Shown: positions 6,039 through 12,457 of the stretch, piece after piece
How positions within the stretch are numbered: position 1 is the stretch's first letter
Layout of the letters: each line of letters opens with the position of its first letter
NCBI GenBank assembly: GCA_019237595.1
Contig: JAFAGU010000025.1
Location: forward strand, 1-12,457
Origin: Betaproteobacteria bacterium
Lineage (GTDB): Bacteria > Pseudomonadota > Gammaproteobacteria > Burkholderiales > SG8-39
Direction of reading: 5' to 3'
Length of the DNA stretch: 12,457 nucleotides
The notes under the pieces: generated by a model
Databases searched by the model: none
Told to the model about the DNA's origin: nothing
What the model saw: the letters and a program-made list of their open reading frames with translations, nothing else
Translations under genes and position numbers: made by a program

Positions 6039-7923
6039 TCCAGGCGCCGTCCCAGCCTTCGGCGGGCGGAGCGGCCCGCATCCGCTCAATGCGGGCGAGG
6101 AAGAGCTTCGAAGGGCCGTCGTGGCCGTCCACCGCCAGGCAGCGTTCGAAGCCGCGCTGCGCCTCGTCCCATTTACGCTCGCGATAGCGCTGCAGGCTCG
6201 CCTCGTATTCGTCGCGCAGCTGCGCGCGGGCGGGGGCAAGCGTCCCCTTGCGCGCCAGCAGCTCGTAGATCCGGACGGCGTCGGTCTTGCCCACGACGCG
6301 TACGGAGTCGAGCTCCCGCACCTCGATCGCGTCCTTCGCCAGCACGCGCGTTTCCTCGCTGATGATGAGCGCCGTCCCGTATTGCTTGTTGACCGATTCC
6401 AGGCGCGAAGCGAGGTTCACGGTGTCGCCGATCACCGTATAGCTGCGAGCCTCGTCGGAGCCGATGCTTCCGACCGTCACGTCGCCGGTGGCGAGCCCCA
6501 TGCGCACGCTCACCGTAGGCACGTCCTTGCGCAGGCCAAGCACCTCCGGCAGCATCGCCTGGAAGCGGGCGACGCGTTCCTGCTGCTCGAGCGCAGCAAG
6601 GCAGGCGAGCGCGGCATGCTCGTTCTCCGCGCAGAACGGCGGACCCCAGAACGCCATGACCGAGTCGCCGATGTACTTGTCGATGATGCCGTTCTGCGCC
6701 CGGATCGCCTGCGCCATGAGCGTGAAGTATTCGTTGAGGAGCTTGACGACCCCGCTCGGCGTCAGCCGTTCCGCGACCGCCGTGAAGCCCGCGAGGTCGG
6801 AAAAGAAGACCGTCATCACGCGCCGCTCGCCCGTCTGCGCGAACTCGCGCCGCTCGAGCAGGGTCTGCACCACGCGCGGGTCCACGTACTTGCCGAACAT
6901 GTCCTTGATGGCTTCCTTCTGCCGCAGCTCCCGCACCATGTGATTGAAGGAGTCGCCGAGCTCGGCGATCTCGTCCGCGCTCTGGAGCTTGATCTCGATG
7001 TTCAGGTTGCCGCCCTCGATGGCCTTCGTCCCGCTGAGGAGGTCGTGCACCGGTTTCACCAGGCTCCGCGTGATGTAGGCGGCGAAGAGCAGGCCCAGGA
7101 ACACCGCGGCGATCGTGATGCCCCAGGAGAGCACCCGCACCCGCTGCTCCATGTGCTGCGCGCGCTCGGCCGAGCTTCGCGTGGCGGCATGGATGATGTC
7201 GGTGACGTCCGAGATCTCCCGGGACACCGCCGCGCGATTCTGCTCCACGTTGGCGCGGATCACCGATCGCACGCGTTCCTCGGCGGGGCTCTGGCGGACC
7301 AGCATTTCCTTGAGATAGTCCTCGAATGCCGCATGCAGCTGCGCCCGCGCCGGTGCGATCTCGGAGACCTGGATGCGAAGGTTCGCAAAGAGCTCGACCT
7401 GGTCGCGGTCCGCTTGCACCGCTTCGAGCGCGCGCGCCTGGGCGACCATTGCGCCGGCGCGCTCGAGCTGCCTGTCGGAACAAAGCTTGATGAGCTCGTA
7501 GAGGACGAGCTGCTGGTCGGCGAGCGGCGCCGGGGACTGGCGGATCTTCCCTCCCGCGACGCGCATGGCGTTGCTGTCGCAGCCGCCGGCGTCCTTGACG
7601 CTCGCGTCGGCGGCTGCCCGCGCCGCCGGGAGCGACATCTTCGGGACATTCGTGAAGATGCGCTCCATGAGGATGATCTCCCCCAGCCCGTTCGCGCGCA
7701 CGTCGCCCATGATCTGGTCGAGCTGGATGAAATAGCTTGCGAGGAAATCGAGCTGGTCCCCGAGGCGCCGGACCTGGATCGAGGACACGAGCGTCACGCA
7801 GGCCATCATGACGAGAAGCCCGAGCGCGATGCCGAAGATCTTGAGGCTGATCGGGCGCCGCACGGCGGACAGCTTGATGGCTCTCTTTGGAGGCGCGGCC
7901 TTGTCATCCACGCTCGCGTTCAT
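6022..7923 (-). CDS. Membrane-anchored class III adenylate cyclase with periplasmic sensor region and HAMP domain
   Basis: The protein is 633 residues from the ATG at 7923, which has AGGGAG 5 nt upstream on the minus strand. Order of parts: cytoplasmic basic tail (1-25), membrane segment 1 (about 26-48), a mostly helical periplasmic region (about 50-263), membrane segment 2 (about 264-284), HAMP (about 285-337), a short linker containing MFGKYVDPRVV, and the cyclase domain (about 365-557). Catalytic residues are present: metal-binding Asp376 (FFSDLAGFT) and Asp420 (KYIGDSVMAFWG), purine-contacting Lys416 and Thr496 (SYTVIGD), and transition-state Asn503 and Arg507 (NLASR). The Lys/Thr pair is typical of class IIIb adenylate rather than guanylate cyclases, so cAMP is the expected product. 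The C-terminal 70 residues look like a short helical, TPR-like tail. The periplasmic region resembles a four-helix bundle and contains Cys115 and Cys148. Its ligand cannot be told from sequence. It starts 20 nt after the yggU stop and is probably the last gene of that operon. Confidence 0.9.
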   Translation of the reverse strand: MNASVDDKAAPPKRAIKLSAVRRPISLKIFGIALGLLVMMACVTLVSSIQVRRLGDQLDFLASYFIQLDQIMGDVRANGLGEIILMERIFTNVPKMSLPAARAAADASVKDAGGCDSNAMRVAGGKIRQSPAPLADQQLVLYELIKLCSDRQLERAGAMVAQARALEAVQADRDQVELFANLRIQVSEIAPARAQLHAAFEDYLKEMLVRQSPAEERVRSVIRANVEQNRAAVSREISDVTDIIHAATRSSAERAQHMEQRVRVLSWGITIAAVFLGLLFAAYITRSLVKPVHDLLSGTKAIEGGNLNIEIKLQSADEIAELGDSFNHMVRELRQKEAIKDMFGKYVDPRVVQTLLERREFAQTGERRVMTVFFSDLAGFTAVAERLTPSGVVKLLNEYFTLMAQAIRAQNGIIDKYIGDSVMAFWGPPFCAENEHAALACLAALEQQERVARFQAMLPEVLGLRKDVPTVSVRMGLATGDVTVGSIGSDEARSYTVIGDTVNLASRLESVNKQYGTALIISEETRVLAKDAIEVRELDSVRVVGKTDAVRIYELLARKGTLAPARAQLRDEYEASLQRYRERKWDEAQRGFERCLAVDGHDGPSKLFLARIERMRAAPPAEGWDGAWTLAEK

Positions 7924-7943
7924 CCTTTCTCCCTGAAGGGGCG

Positions 7944-8189
7944 TTACCGCTCTTGCGGCGGCTTGGAGATCGAGACTGTCTCGCGCCTGGAGGCGCTCCC
8001 CGCCTCGATTCTGACATTTCGCCGCGGGACCCCATAGTGCCCGGCGAGAAATTCGATCAGCGCCTCGTTTGCCCGGCCTTCGACCGGCGGCGCCGCGAGC
8101 CGGACCTTGATGCGGCCGCCGTGCTCGCCTGCCCACTCCGTGCGCTTCGCTCCAGGCTGCACGTGCAGCTCGAGCACGATCCGCGTCAT
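7944..8189 (-). CDS. yggU: DUF167 / YggU family protein
   Basis: This is a small 81-residue soluble protein. The family pattern is clear: VQPGAKRTEW near the N-terminus, GRIKVRLAAPPVEGRANEAL in the middle, and the VRIEAGSASRRETV stretch near the end. DUF167 proteins are widespread, and their biochemical role is not established. The ATG overlaps the yggT stop codon by the ATGA arrangement (8186-8189), implying coupled translation. The yggT-yggU order is conserved in many proteobacteria. Confidence 0.92.
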   Translation of the reverse strand: MTRIVLELHVQPGAKRTEWAGEHGGRIKVRLAAPPVEGRANEALIEFLAGHYGVPRRNVRIEAGSASRRETVSISKPPQER

Positions 8190-8743
8190 CCCAGCTGCGC
8201 CGCCGCGGGCAGCAAGCCTCGCTCGAGGACGATGGCGATGACCTGCAGGAGGACCACCAGCACGAGCGGCGTGAGGTCGAACCCGCCCACCGGCGGAATC
8301 CAGCGGCGGAAGGGGCGCAGGAAGGGCGCGGTCATTGCCTGCAGCGCGGGGGTGAACGGGGAGTAGCCCCGGAACCAGGACATGACCGCCTGGACGATGA
8401 CCGCCGCCATGAGGATGTATACGCTGTATCGGAGGAGCTCGACCGCGCTGACCGCGGCAATCGCCGCGGCGCGCGGCTCGCCGCCTACGATCACGAAGCG
8501 CGCGTAGAGGCCCAGCGCCTCGAGCGCCCAGGCGAGGAGCAGCGTGGGGAGGTCATAGCCTCTCATCCCGGGAATCACCCGGCGCACCGGCATGACGAAC
8601 CAGCTCGTCATCGCGAGGACGAACTGGCCGGCGGGATTCTGGAACGGCACGCGCAGCCACTGGAAGTGGAAGCGCAGCAGGAGCAGCACGACGAAGAACG
8701 TGACGACCGTGTCGACGAGGAAGACGGCGATCTGGCCGAGCAT
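8186..8743 (-). CDS. yggT: YggT family integral membrane protein
   Basis: The protein is 185 residues (E. coli YggT 188) and made of two similar YGGT repeats. Each has a hydrophobic helix followed by a loop and a short re-entrant-looking segment: LLLLRFHFQW ... NPAGQFVLAMT ... PVRRVIPG in the first, and VMSWFRGYSP ... PFLRPFRRWIPPVGGFDLTPLV in the second. YggT proteins are inner-membrane proteins linked to osmotic or cell-envelope functions; the mechanism is not settled. The ATG at 8743 is preceded by GGGAAGG (8758 to 8752), lying inside the end of proC and 8 nt from the start. Only 3 bp separate the two genes. Confidence 0.93.
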   Translation of the reverse strand: MLGQIAVFLVDTVVTFFVVLLLLRFHFQWLRVPFQNPAGQFVLAMTSWFVMPVRRVIPGMRGYDLPTLLLAWALEALGLYARFVIVGGEPRAAAIAAVSAVELLRYSVYILMAAVIVQAVMSWFRGYSPFTPALQAMTAPFLRPFRRWIPPVGGFDLTPLVLVVLLQVIAIVLERGLLPAAAQLG

Positions 8744-8746
8744 GCG

Positions 8747-9574
8747 CTAGACCTTCCCGTCCCCGCCCTTGCCCAGCATCGCGCCCATCTCTTCGGCTCG
8801 CCGGCTGGCCGCCTCGATGGCGCGCCTGAAGCGCTGGGCCATTTTCTCCTCGTCGAAAACCCGCAGCGCTGCCTCCGTCGTCCCGCCTTTGGAAGTCACC
8901 TGCTCGCGGAGCTCGGAAGGCGAACGCTCGGAAGAAGCGGCGAGCCTGGCGGCGCCGAGCACGGTGTGCAGGGCGAGCTTCTTCGCTTCGGCCTCCGGAA
9001 TCCCGAGCGCGACCGCCGAAGCCGCAAGCTGCTCGATGAACCAGAAGACGTAGGCTGGGCCGCTCGCCGAGACCGCGGTCACCGGGTCGAGCAGGCGTTC
9101 CTCCGGAACCCAGACGACCTCTCCCACCGCCCTCAAGATCGTTTCGGCTTTTTGCTTTTCCGAAGGCTCGACATCCGAAGGGGCGAAAAGCCCGGTGATT
9201 CCCGCCGCGATCAGGGCCGGGGTGTTGGGCATGCAGCGGACGATCTTGCGATGGCCCTCGAGCCAGCGCGAGAGCGCGTCGATCGTGATGCCGGCCGCGA
9301 CGCTGATCACGAGCTTGCCGCGAACGTTGCCGGCCATCGAAGCGAGCCCCGACTGCATGTCCTGGGGCTTGACGGCAAGCACGAGCACCTCCGCGCCCTG
9401 CGTCGCCGCGTCCGGTGCGGTGGAGACGCGTACGGAGAACTTCTCGGCAAGCCGCTCGCGCGCCGACGGGCTCATCTCGATGACGGAAATCGCGTTCTTG
9501 TCGAAGCCGCGCGCTATTAGCCCGCCGACGAGGGCGCTCGCCATGTTGCCGCCGCCGAGGAAGGCGATCTTCAT
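8747..9574 (-). CDS. proC: Pyrroline-5-carboxylate reductase
   Basis: ProC reduces 1-pyrroline-5-carboxylate to proline with NAD(P)H, the last step of proline synthesis, in the cytoplasm. The protein is 275 residues (E. coli 269). The N-terminal dinucleotide-binding fold starts at once with IAFLGGGNMASAL (residues 3-15), followed by LAVKPQDM (66-73), RCMPNTPALI (113-122) and AVSASGPAYVFWFIEQL (167-183), and the P5CR signature region around EQVTSKGGTTEAAL (224-237). The ATG at 9574 overlaps the yggS stop by ATGA (9571-9574). The yggS-proC pairing is a widely conserved one, consistent with the metabolic links reported for YggS, PLP and amino-acid pools. Confidence 0.97.
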   Translation of the reverse strand: MKIAFLGGGNMASALVGGLIARGFDKNAISVIEMSPSARERLAEKFSVRVSTAPDAATQGAEVLVLAVKPQDMQSGLASMAGNVRGKLVISVAAGITIDALSRWLEGHRKIVRCMPNTPALIAAGITGLFAPSDVEPSEKQKAETILRAVGEVVWVPEERLLDPVTAVSASGPAYVFWFIEQLAASAVALGIPEAEAKKLALHTVLGAARLAASSERSPSELREQVTSKGGTTEAALRVFDEEKMAQRFRRAIEAASRRAEEMGAMLGKGGDGKV

Positions 9575-10239
9575 GGCTGGAGCTCGGTCATGCCGGCGTT
9601 GGATTTCTTCGTCCGCGGGCCGAAGATCGCCGTGCCGACGCGGACCATGGTCGCGCCTTCGGAGATCGCCCGCTCCAGGTCGTCCGACATGCCCATCGAC
9701 AGGGTATCAAACCCGAACTTCGGCTTGAGCGCGTCGAAGAGCATTCGCACTTCGCGAAAACGGCTGCGCGGGGCGCCCGGCTCCGGAATCGCCATCAAGC
9801 CGCGAAGGCGGAGGTTCTTCAGTTTGACGATTTCGTTACAGAGGGAAGGCGCTTCCCGAGAGGAAATGCCCGACTTCGTCCCTTCCCCCGAAGCATTGAT
9901 CTGGACGAGCACGTTGAGGGGCGGCAAGCCCTCGGGGCGCTGCTCGGAAAGCCGGCGTGCAATTTTTTCACTCGCAACGGTCTGGACCCAGTGGAAGCGC
10001 TCCGCAACGGCGCGCGTCTTGTTGCTTTGGAGCGGGCCGATGAGGTGCCATTGCAGCCCGGAGGGAAGAAGCGCCATCTTTTCCAGCGCTTCCTGCACGT
10101 AGTTCTCGCCGAAGGCTTCCTGGCCCGCCGCGATCGCCTCGCGAATCCGCTCCACGCTCTGCCCCTTGGAGACCGCCAGCAAAGTGGCCGCGCCGATTCG
10201 CTTGCGGATCGCTTGCAGGTTGTCGGCGATTGTTGCCAT
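9571..10239 (-). CDS. yggS: YggS/PLPBP family pyridoxal phosphate homeostasis protein
   Basis: This is a PLP-binding protein with an alanine-racemase-like barrel and no known enzymatic reaction; it buffers and delivers PLP in the cytoplasm. It is 222 residues (E. coli 234). PLP lysine is Lys25 in LLAVSKGQ. Other family marks are FGENYVQEAL, WHLIGPLQSNK, a VQTVAS segment, NVLVQINASGEGTKSG, GLMAIPEPG, LSMGMSDDLERAI and RVGTAIFGPR. The segment between the first helix and the PLP lysine is about 11 residues shorter than usual (see findings). The ATG at 10239 lacks a well-placed ribosome binding site: the AAGGAG at 10270 to 10265 (minus strand) is 25 nt away. No standard ATG, GTG or TTG start was found in frame closer to it. 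It is the first gene of the minus-strand operon. Confidence 0.95.
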   Translation of the reverse strand: MATIADNLQAIRKRIGAATLLAVSKGQSVERIREAIAAGQEAFGENYVQEALEKMALLPSGLQWHLIGPLQSNKTRAVAERFHWVQTVASEKIARRLSEQRPEGLPPLNVLVQINASGEGTKSGISSREAPSLCNEIVKLKNLRLRGLMAIPEPGAPRSRFREVRMLFDALKPKFGFDTLSMGMSDDLERAISEGATMVRVGTAIFGPRTKKSNAGMTELQP

Positions 10240-10242
10240 AAT
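10213..10242 (+). promoter_or_regulatory. Candidate sigma-70 promoter for pilT
   Basis: CATAAT at 10237-10242 matches the -10 consensus at 5 of 6 positions. TTGCAG at 10213-10218 lies 18 bp upstream as a weak -35 (TTG conserved). Transcription would begin near 10249 and give a leader of about 55 nt. The site overlaps the first codons of yggS, so firing in the two directions could interfere. Based on pattern match only. Confidence 0.35.
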
Positions 10243-10290
10243 GGCCTGAAATCCCGGCGGAATTCTCCTTATTTTTCAAGCCGCCGGCCC

Positions 10291-10296
10291 GGGAGG
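10291..10296 (+). promoter_or_regulatory. Ribosome binding site of pilT
   Basis: GGGAGG lies 7 nt before the ATG at 10304. It supports this start, which also gives the normal PilT N-terminus (MDLTELLAF). Confidence 0.8.
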
Positions 10297-10303
10297 CATT
10301 CTA

Positions 10304-11350
10304 ATGGATCTCACCGAGCTGCTCGCCTTCGTCGTCAAGAACAAGGCGTCCGACCTGCACCTGTCCTCGGGCCTCCCGCCGATGATCCGCGTCCATGGCG
10401 ACGTGCGGCGCATCAACGTCCCGGCGATGGAGCACAAGGACGTCCACGGGATGATCTACGACATCATGAACGACGGGCAGAGGAAGTTCTACGAGGAAAA
10501 CCTCGAGTGCGACTTCTCGTTCGCCGTGCCGAACCTCGCGCGCTTCCGCGTCAACGCCTTCGTGCAGCAGCGGGGCGCCGCGGCGGTGATGCGCACGATT
10601 CCCTCGAAGATCCTCTCGCTCGAGGACCTCAAGTGCCCGGGGATCTTCAAGGACATCGCCGACCAGCCGCGCGGCATCGTGCTCGTCACCGGGCCGACCG
10701 GCTCGGGCAAGTCGACCACGCTCGCGGCGATGGTGAACCACATCAACGAGAACGAGCACGGCCACATCCTCACGATCGAGGACCCGATCGAGTTCGTGCA
10801 CGAGTCGAAGAAGTGCCTGATCAACCAGCGCGAGGTCGGCCCGCACACGCTGTCCTTCTCGAACGCGCTGCGCTCGGCGCTGCGCGAAGACCCGGACGTG
10901 ATCCTGGTGGGCGAGATGCGCGACCTCGAGACGATCCGCCTCGCGCTCTCGGGCGCGGAGACCGGCCACCTGGTGTTCGGCACGCTGCACACGTCTTCCG
11001 CGGCCAAGACGATCGACCGGATCGTCGACGTCTTCCCGGCGGCGGAAAAAGAAATGGTGCGCGCGATGCTCTCGGAGTCGATCCGCGCCATCATTTCCCA
11101 GACGCTGGTGAAGACGAAGGACGGCGCGGGCCGCGCCGCGGCGCACGAGATCATGATCGGCACGCCCGCGATCCGGAACCTGATCCGGGAGAACAAGATC
11201 GCGCAGATGTACTCGGCGATCCAGACCGGGCGCCAGCTCGGCATGCAGACGCTCGACCAGAACCTCCAGGAGCTCGTTCAGAGGAACGTGATCTCGAACT
11301 CCGAGGCGCGCGGCAAGGCGGCGAACAAAGAGAACTTCCCGGGGAACTAG
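10304..11350 (+). CDS. pilT: Type IV pilus retraction ATPase PilT
   Basis: PilT is a hexameric cytoplasmic ATPase that depolymerises pilin to retract type IV pili, driving twitching motility, surface attachment and DNA uptake. The protein is 348 residues (P. aeruginosa about 344). It has an N-terminal PAS-like domain beginning NKASDLHLSSG, Walker A GPTGSGKST (130-138), the acidic TIEDPIEF segment (157-164), Walker B with Glu204 in LVGEMRD, the His box GTLHTSSA with His229, and the PilT-specific C-terminal motif AIRNLIRE (289-296), needed for retraction in characterised homologues. That motif separates it from the extension ATPase PilB. pilU follows after 2 nt, so the two are almost certainly co-transcribed. 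Confidence 0.97.
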   Translation: MDLTELLAFVVKNKASDLHLSSGLPPMIRVHGDVRRINVPAMEHKDVHGMIYDIMNDGQRKFYEENLECDFSFAVPNLARFRVNAFVQQRGAAAVMRTIPSKILSLEDLKCPGIFKDIADQPRGIVLVTGPTGSGKSTTLAAMVNHINENEHGHILTIEDPIEFVHESKKCLINQREVGPHTLSFSNALRSALREDPDVILVGEMRDLETIRLALSGAETGHLVFGTLHTSSAAKTIDRIVDVFPAAEKEMVRAMLSESIRAIISQTLVKTKDGAGRAAAHEIMIGTPAIRNLIRENKIAQMYSAIQTGRQLGMQTLDQNLQELVQRNVISNSEARGKAANKENFPGN

Positions 11351-11352
11351 GC

Positions 11353-12457
11353 ATGGAACGCGAACAGGCAACGAAGTTCATCTACGACCTCCTGCGCGCG
11401 CTGGTCGCGAAGAAGGGCTCCGACCTCTTCATCACCGCCGACTTCCCTCCGGCGATGAAGATCGACAGCAAGATGACCCCCGTGTCGCAGCAGGCGCTCA
11501 CGGCCCAGCACACCGCCATGCTGGCGCGCTCGGTGATGAACGACAAGCAGGCGGCCGAGTTCGAGGCGAGCAAGGAATGCAACTTCGCCATCGCGCCCGC
11601 CGGCATCGGCCGCTTCCGCGTGAACTGCTTCGTGCAGCAGGGTCGCGTCGGCATGGTGATGCGCGTGATCACGACCACGATTCCGAACTTCGACGACCTC
11701 AAGGTCCCGGCAGTCCTCAAGGACGTCATCATGACCAAGCGCGGCCTCGTGCTGGTCGTCGGGGGCACGGGCTCGGGCAAGTCGACCACCCTCGCGGCGA
11801 TGATCGGCTACCGCAACGAGAACACGCACGGCCACATCATCACGATCGAGGATCCGGTCGAGTACGTCCACCCGCACCGGAACTGCATGATCACGCAGCG
11901 GGAAGTCGGCGTGGACACCGATTCCTGGGAAGCGGCGCTCAAGAACACGCTGCGCCAGGCGCCCGACGTGATCCTGATCGGCGAGATCCGCGACATGGAA
12001 GTGATGGAGCACGCGATCGCTTTCGCCGAGACCGGCCACCTCGCGCTCGGTACGCTGCACGCCAACAACTCCAACCAGGCGATGGACCGGATCATCAACT
12101 TCTTCCCGGAGGCGCGGCGCCACCAGCTCCTCATGGACCTTTCGCTCAACCTGAAGGCGGTGATCTCGCAGCGCCTGATCCCGGTGAAAGAGGGCAAGGG
12201 CCGCGCCGCGGCGGTAGAGGTGCTCCTCAACTCGCCGCTCATCTCCGACCTCATCTTCAAGGGCGAGATCCACGGCATCAAGGAAATCATGAAGAAGTCG
12301 AAAGAGCTCGGCATGCAGACCTTCGACCAGGCGCTCTTCGACCTCTACGAGGCCGGGCGCATCAGCTACGAGGACGCGCTTCGCTTCGCCGACTCGACGA
12401 ACGAGGTCCGGCTGAACATCAAGCTGAACAGCAAGGAAGCAAAGGGCGCCGACCTCA
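11353..12457 (+). CDS. pilU: PilU, PilT-dependent pilus retraction ATPase (3' end outside window)
   Basis: The reading frame opens at the ATG at 11353, 2 nt after the pilT stop, and runs off the right edge after 368 codons. PilU is usually about 370-385 residues, so only a few are missing. It shares the PilT architecture: N-terminal KKGSDLFITADFPP, Walker A GGTGSGKST (137-145), TIEDPVEY (164-171), Walker B with Glu211 in LIGEIRD, and His box GTLHANNSNQA (233-243). In place of the PilT AIRNLIRE motif it has SPLISDLIFKGE (294-305), which with the longer C-terminal tail (FADSTNEVRLNI) identifies PilU. PilU boosts PilT-dependent retraction force. GGGGAA at 11341-11346, inside the end of pilT, is a usable ribosome binding site. 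Confidence 0.95.
   Translation, partial: MEREQATKFIYDLLRALVAKKGSDLFITADFPPAMKIDSKMTPVSQQALTAQHTAMLARSVMNDKQAAEFEASKECNFAIAPAGIGRFRVNCFVQQGRVGMVMRVITTTIPNFDDLKVPAVLKDVIMTKRGLVLVVGGTGSGKSTTLAAMIGYRNENTHGHIITIEDPVEYVHPHRNCMITQREVGVDTDSWEAALKNTLRQAPDVILIGEIRDMEVMEHAIAFAETGHLALGTLHANNSNQAMDRIINFFPEARRHQLLMDLSLNLKAVISQRLIPVKEGKGRAAAVEVLLNSPLISDLIFKGEIHGIKEIMKKSKELGMQTFDQALFDLYEAGRISYEDALRFADSTNEVRLNIKLNSKEAKGADL

Noticed and set aside
6121..8037. 638-codon plus-strand open frame opposite the cyclase
   Set aside because: It is a mirror of the cyclase gene; the translation is His/Arg/Asp-rich with no domain, while the minus strand encodes complete HAMP and cyclase motifs.
10265..10270. AAGGAG on the minus strand as the yggS ribosome binding site with an upstream start
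   Set aside because: It is 25 nt from the ATG, and the only start-like in-frame codon near it is an ATT one base away, too close to function normally.
10301..12273. Long minus-strand open frames opposite pilT and pilU
   Set aside because: The plus strand encodes intact Walker motifs in both genes; the antisense translations are repetitive Arg/Asp/Val/His sequence without family features.
10304..12457. pilT and pilU as a recent tandem duplication
   Set aside because: They share architecture but differ throughout in sequence and in the C-terminal motif; this is the ancient, widely conserved PilT/PilU pair.

Overview
The window is a GC-rich, gene-dense piece of a bacterial chromosome, roughly two-thirds G+C by eye. 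It carries ten protein genes and no recognisable RNA gene, insertion sequence, phage gene or CRISPR array. The proteins point to a Gram-negative proteobacterium, most likely a betaproteobacterium: PBP2/RodA, an AceA-AceK pair, the yggS-proC-yggT-yggU string, and a pilT-pilU pair divergent from yggS, an arrangement also known in Pseudomonas. No ribosomal RNA or other strong taxonomic marker is present, so the assignment is an inference.

Region 1 (1-2685, + strand) is the end of a cell-elongation operon. It holds the 3' part of mrdA (PBP2 transpeptidase, its N-terminus outside the window) and then rodA (SEDS glycosyltransferase), the two enzymes that make sidewall peptidoglycan. Region 2 (2877-6006, + strand) is a glyoxylate-shunt bicistron, aceA (isocitrate lyase) followed 13 nt later by aceK (isocitrate dehydrogenase kinase/phosphatase), with no malate synthase gene in view. 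The 191-bp rodA-aceA gap is AT-richer than its surroundings and holds an 8-bp inverted repeat and a short palindrome that could be regulatory.

Region 3 (10239 down to 6022, - strand) is a compact likely operon: yggS (PLP homeostasis), proC (proline synthesis), yggT (membrane protein), yggU (DUF167) and a membrane-anchored class III adenylate cyclase with a periplasmic sensor region. Two of the junctions are 4-bp ATGA overlaps. The cyclase ends head-to-head with aceK, with 15 bp between the two stop codons. Region 4 (10304 to the right edge, + strand) is pilT and a nearly complete pilU, the retraction ATPases of type IV pili, transcribed away from yggS across a 64-bp gap.

Most of the window is ordinary core genome, and I see no convincing undescribed system. 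The points most worth checking are the sensor cyclase with two periplasmic cysteines placed in the operon divergent from pilTU, the aceA upstream inverted repeat, the TGATG ten-codon minigene that overlaps the rodA start, the shortened N-terminus of YggS, and a small low-GC, rare-codon patch within aceA.
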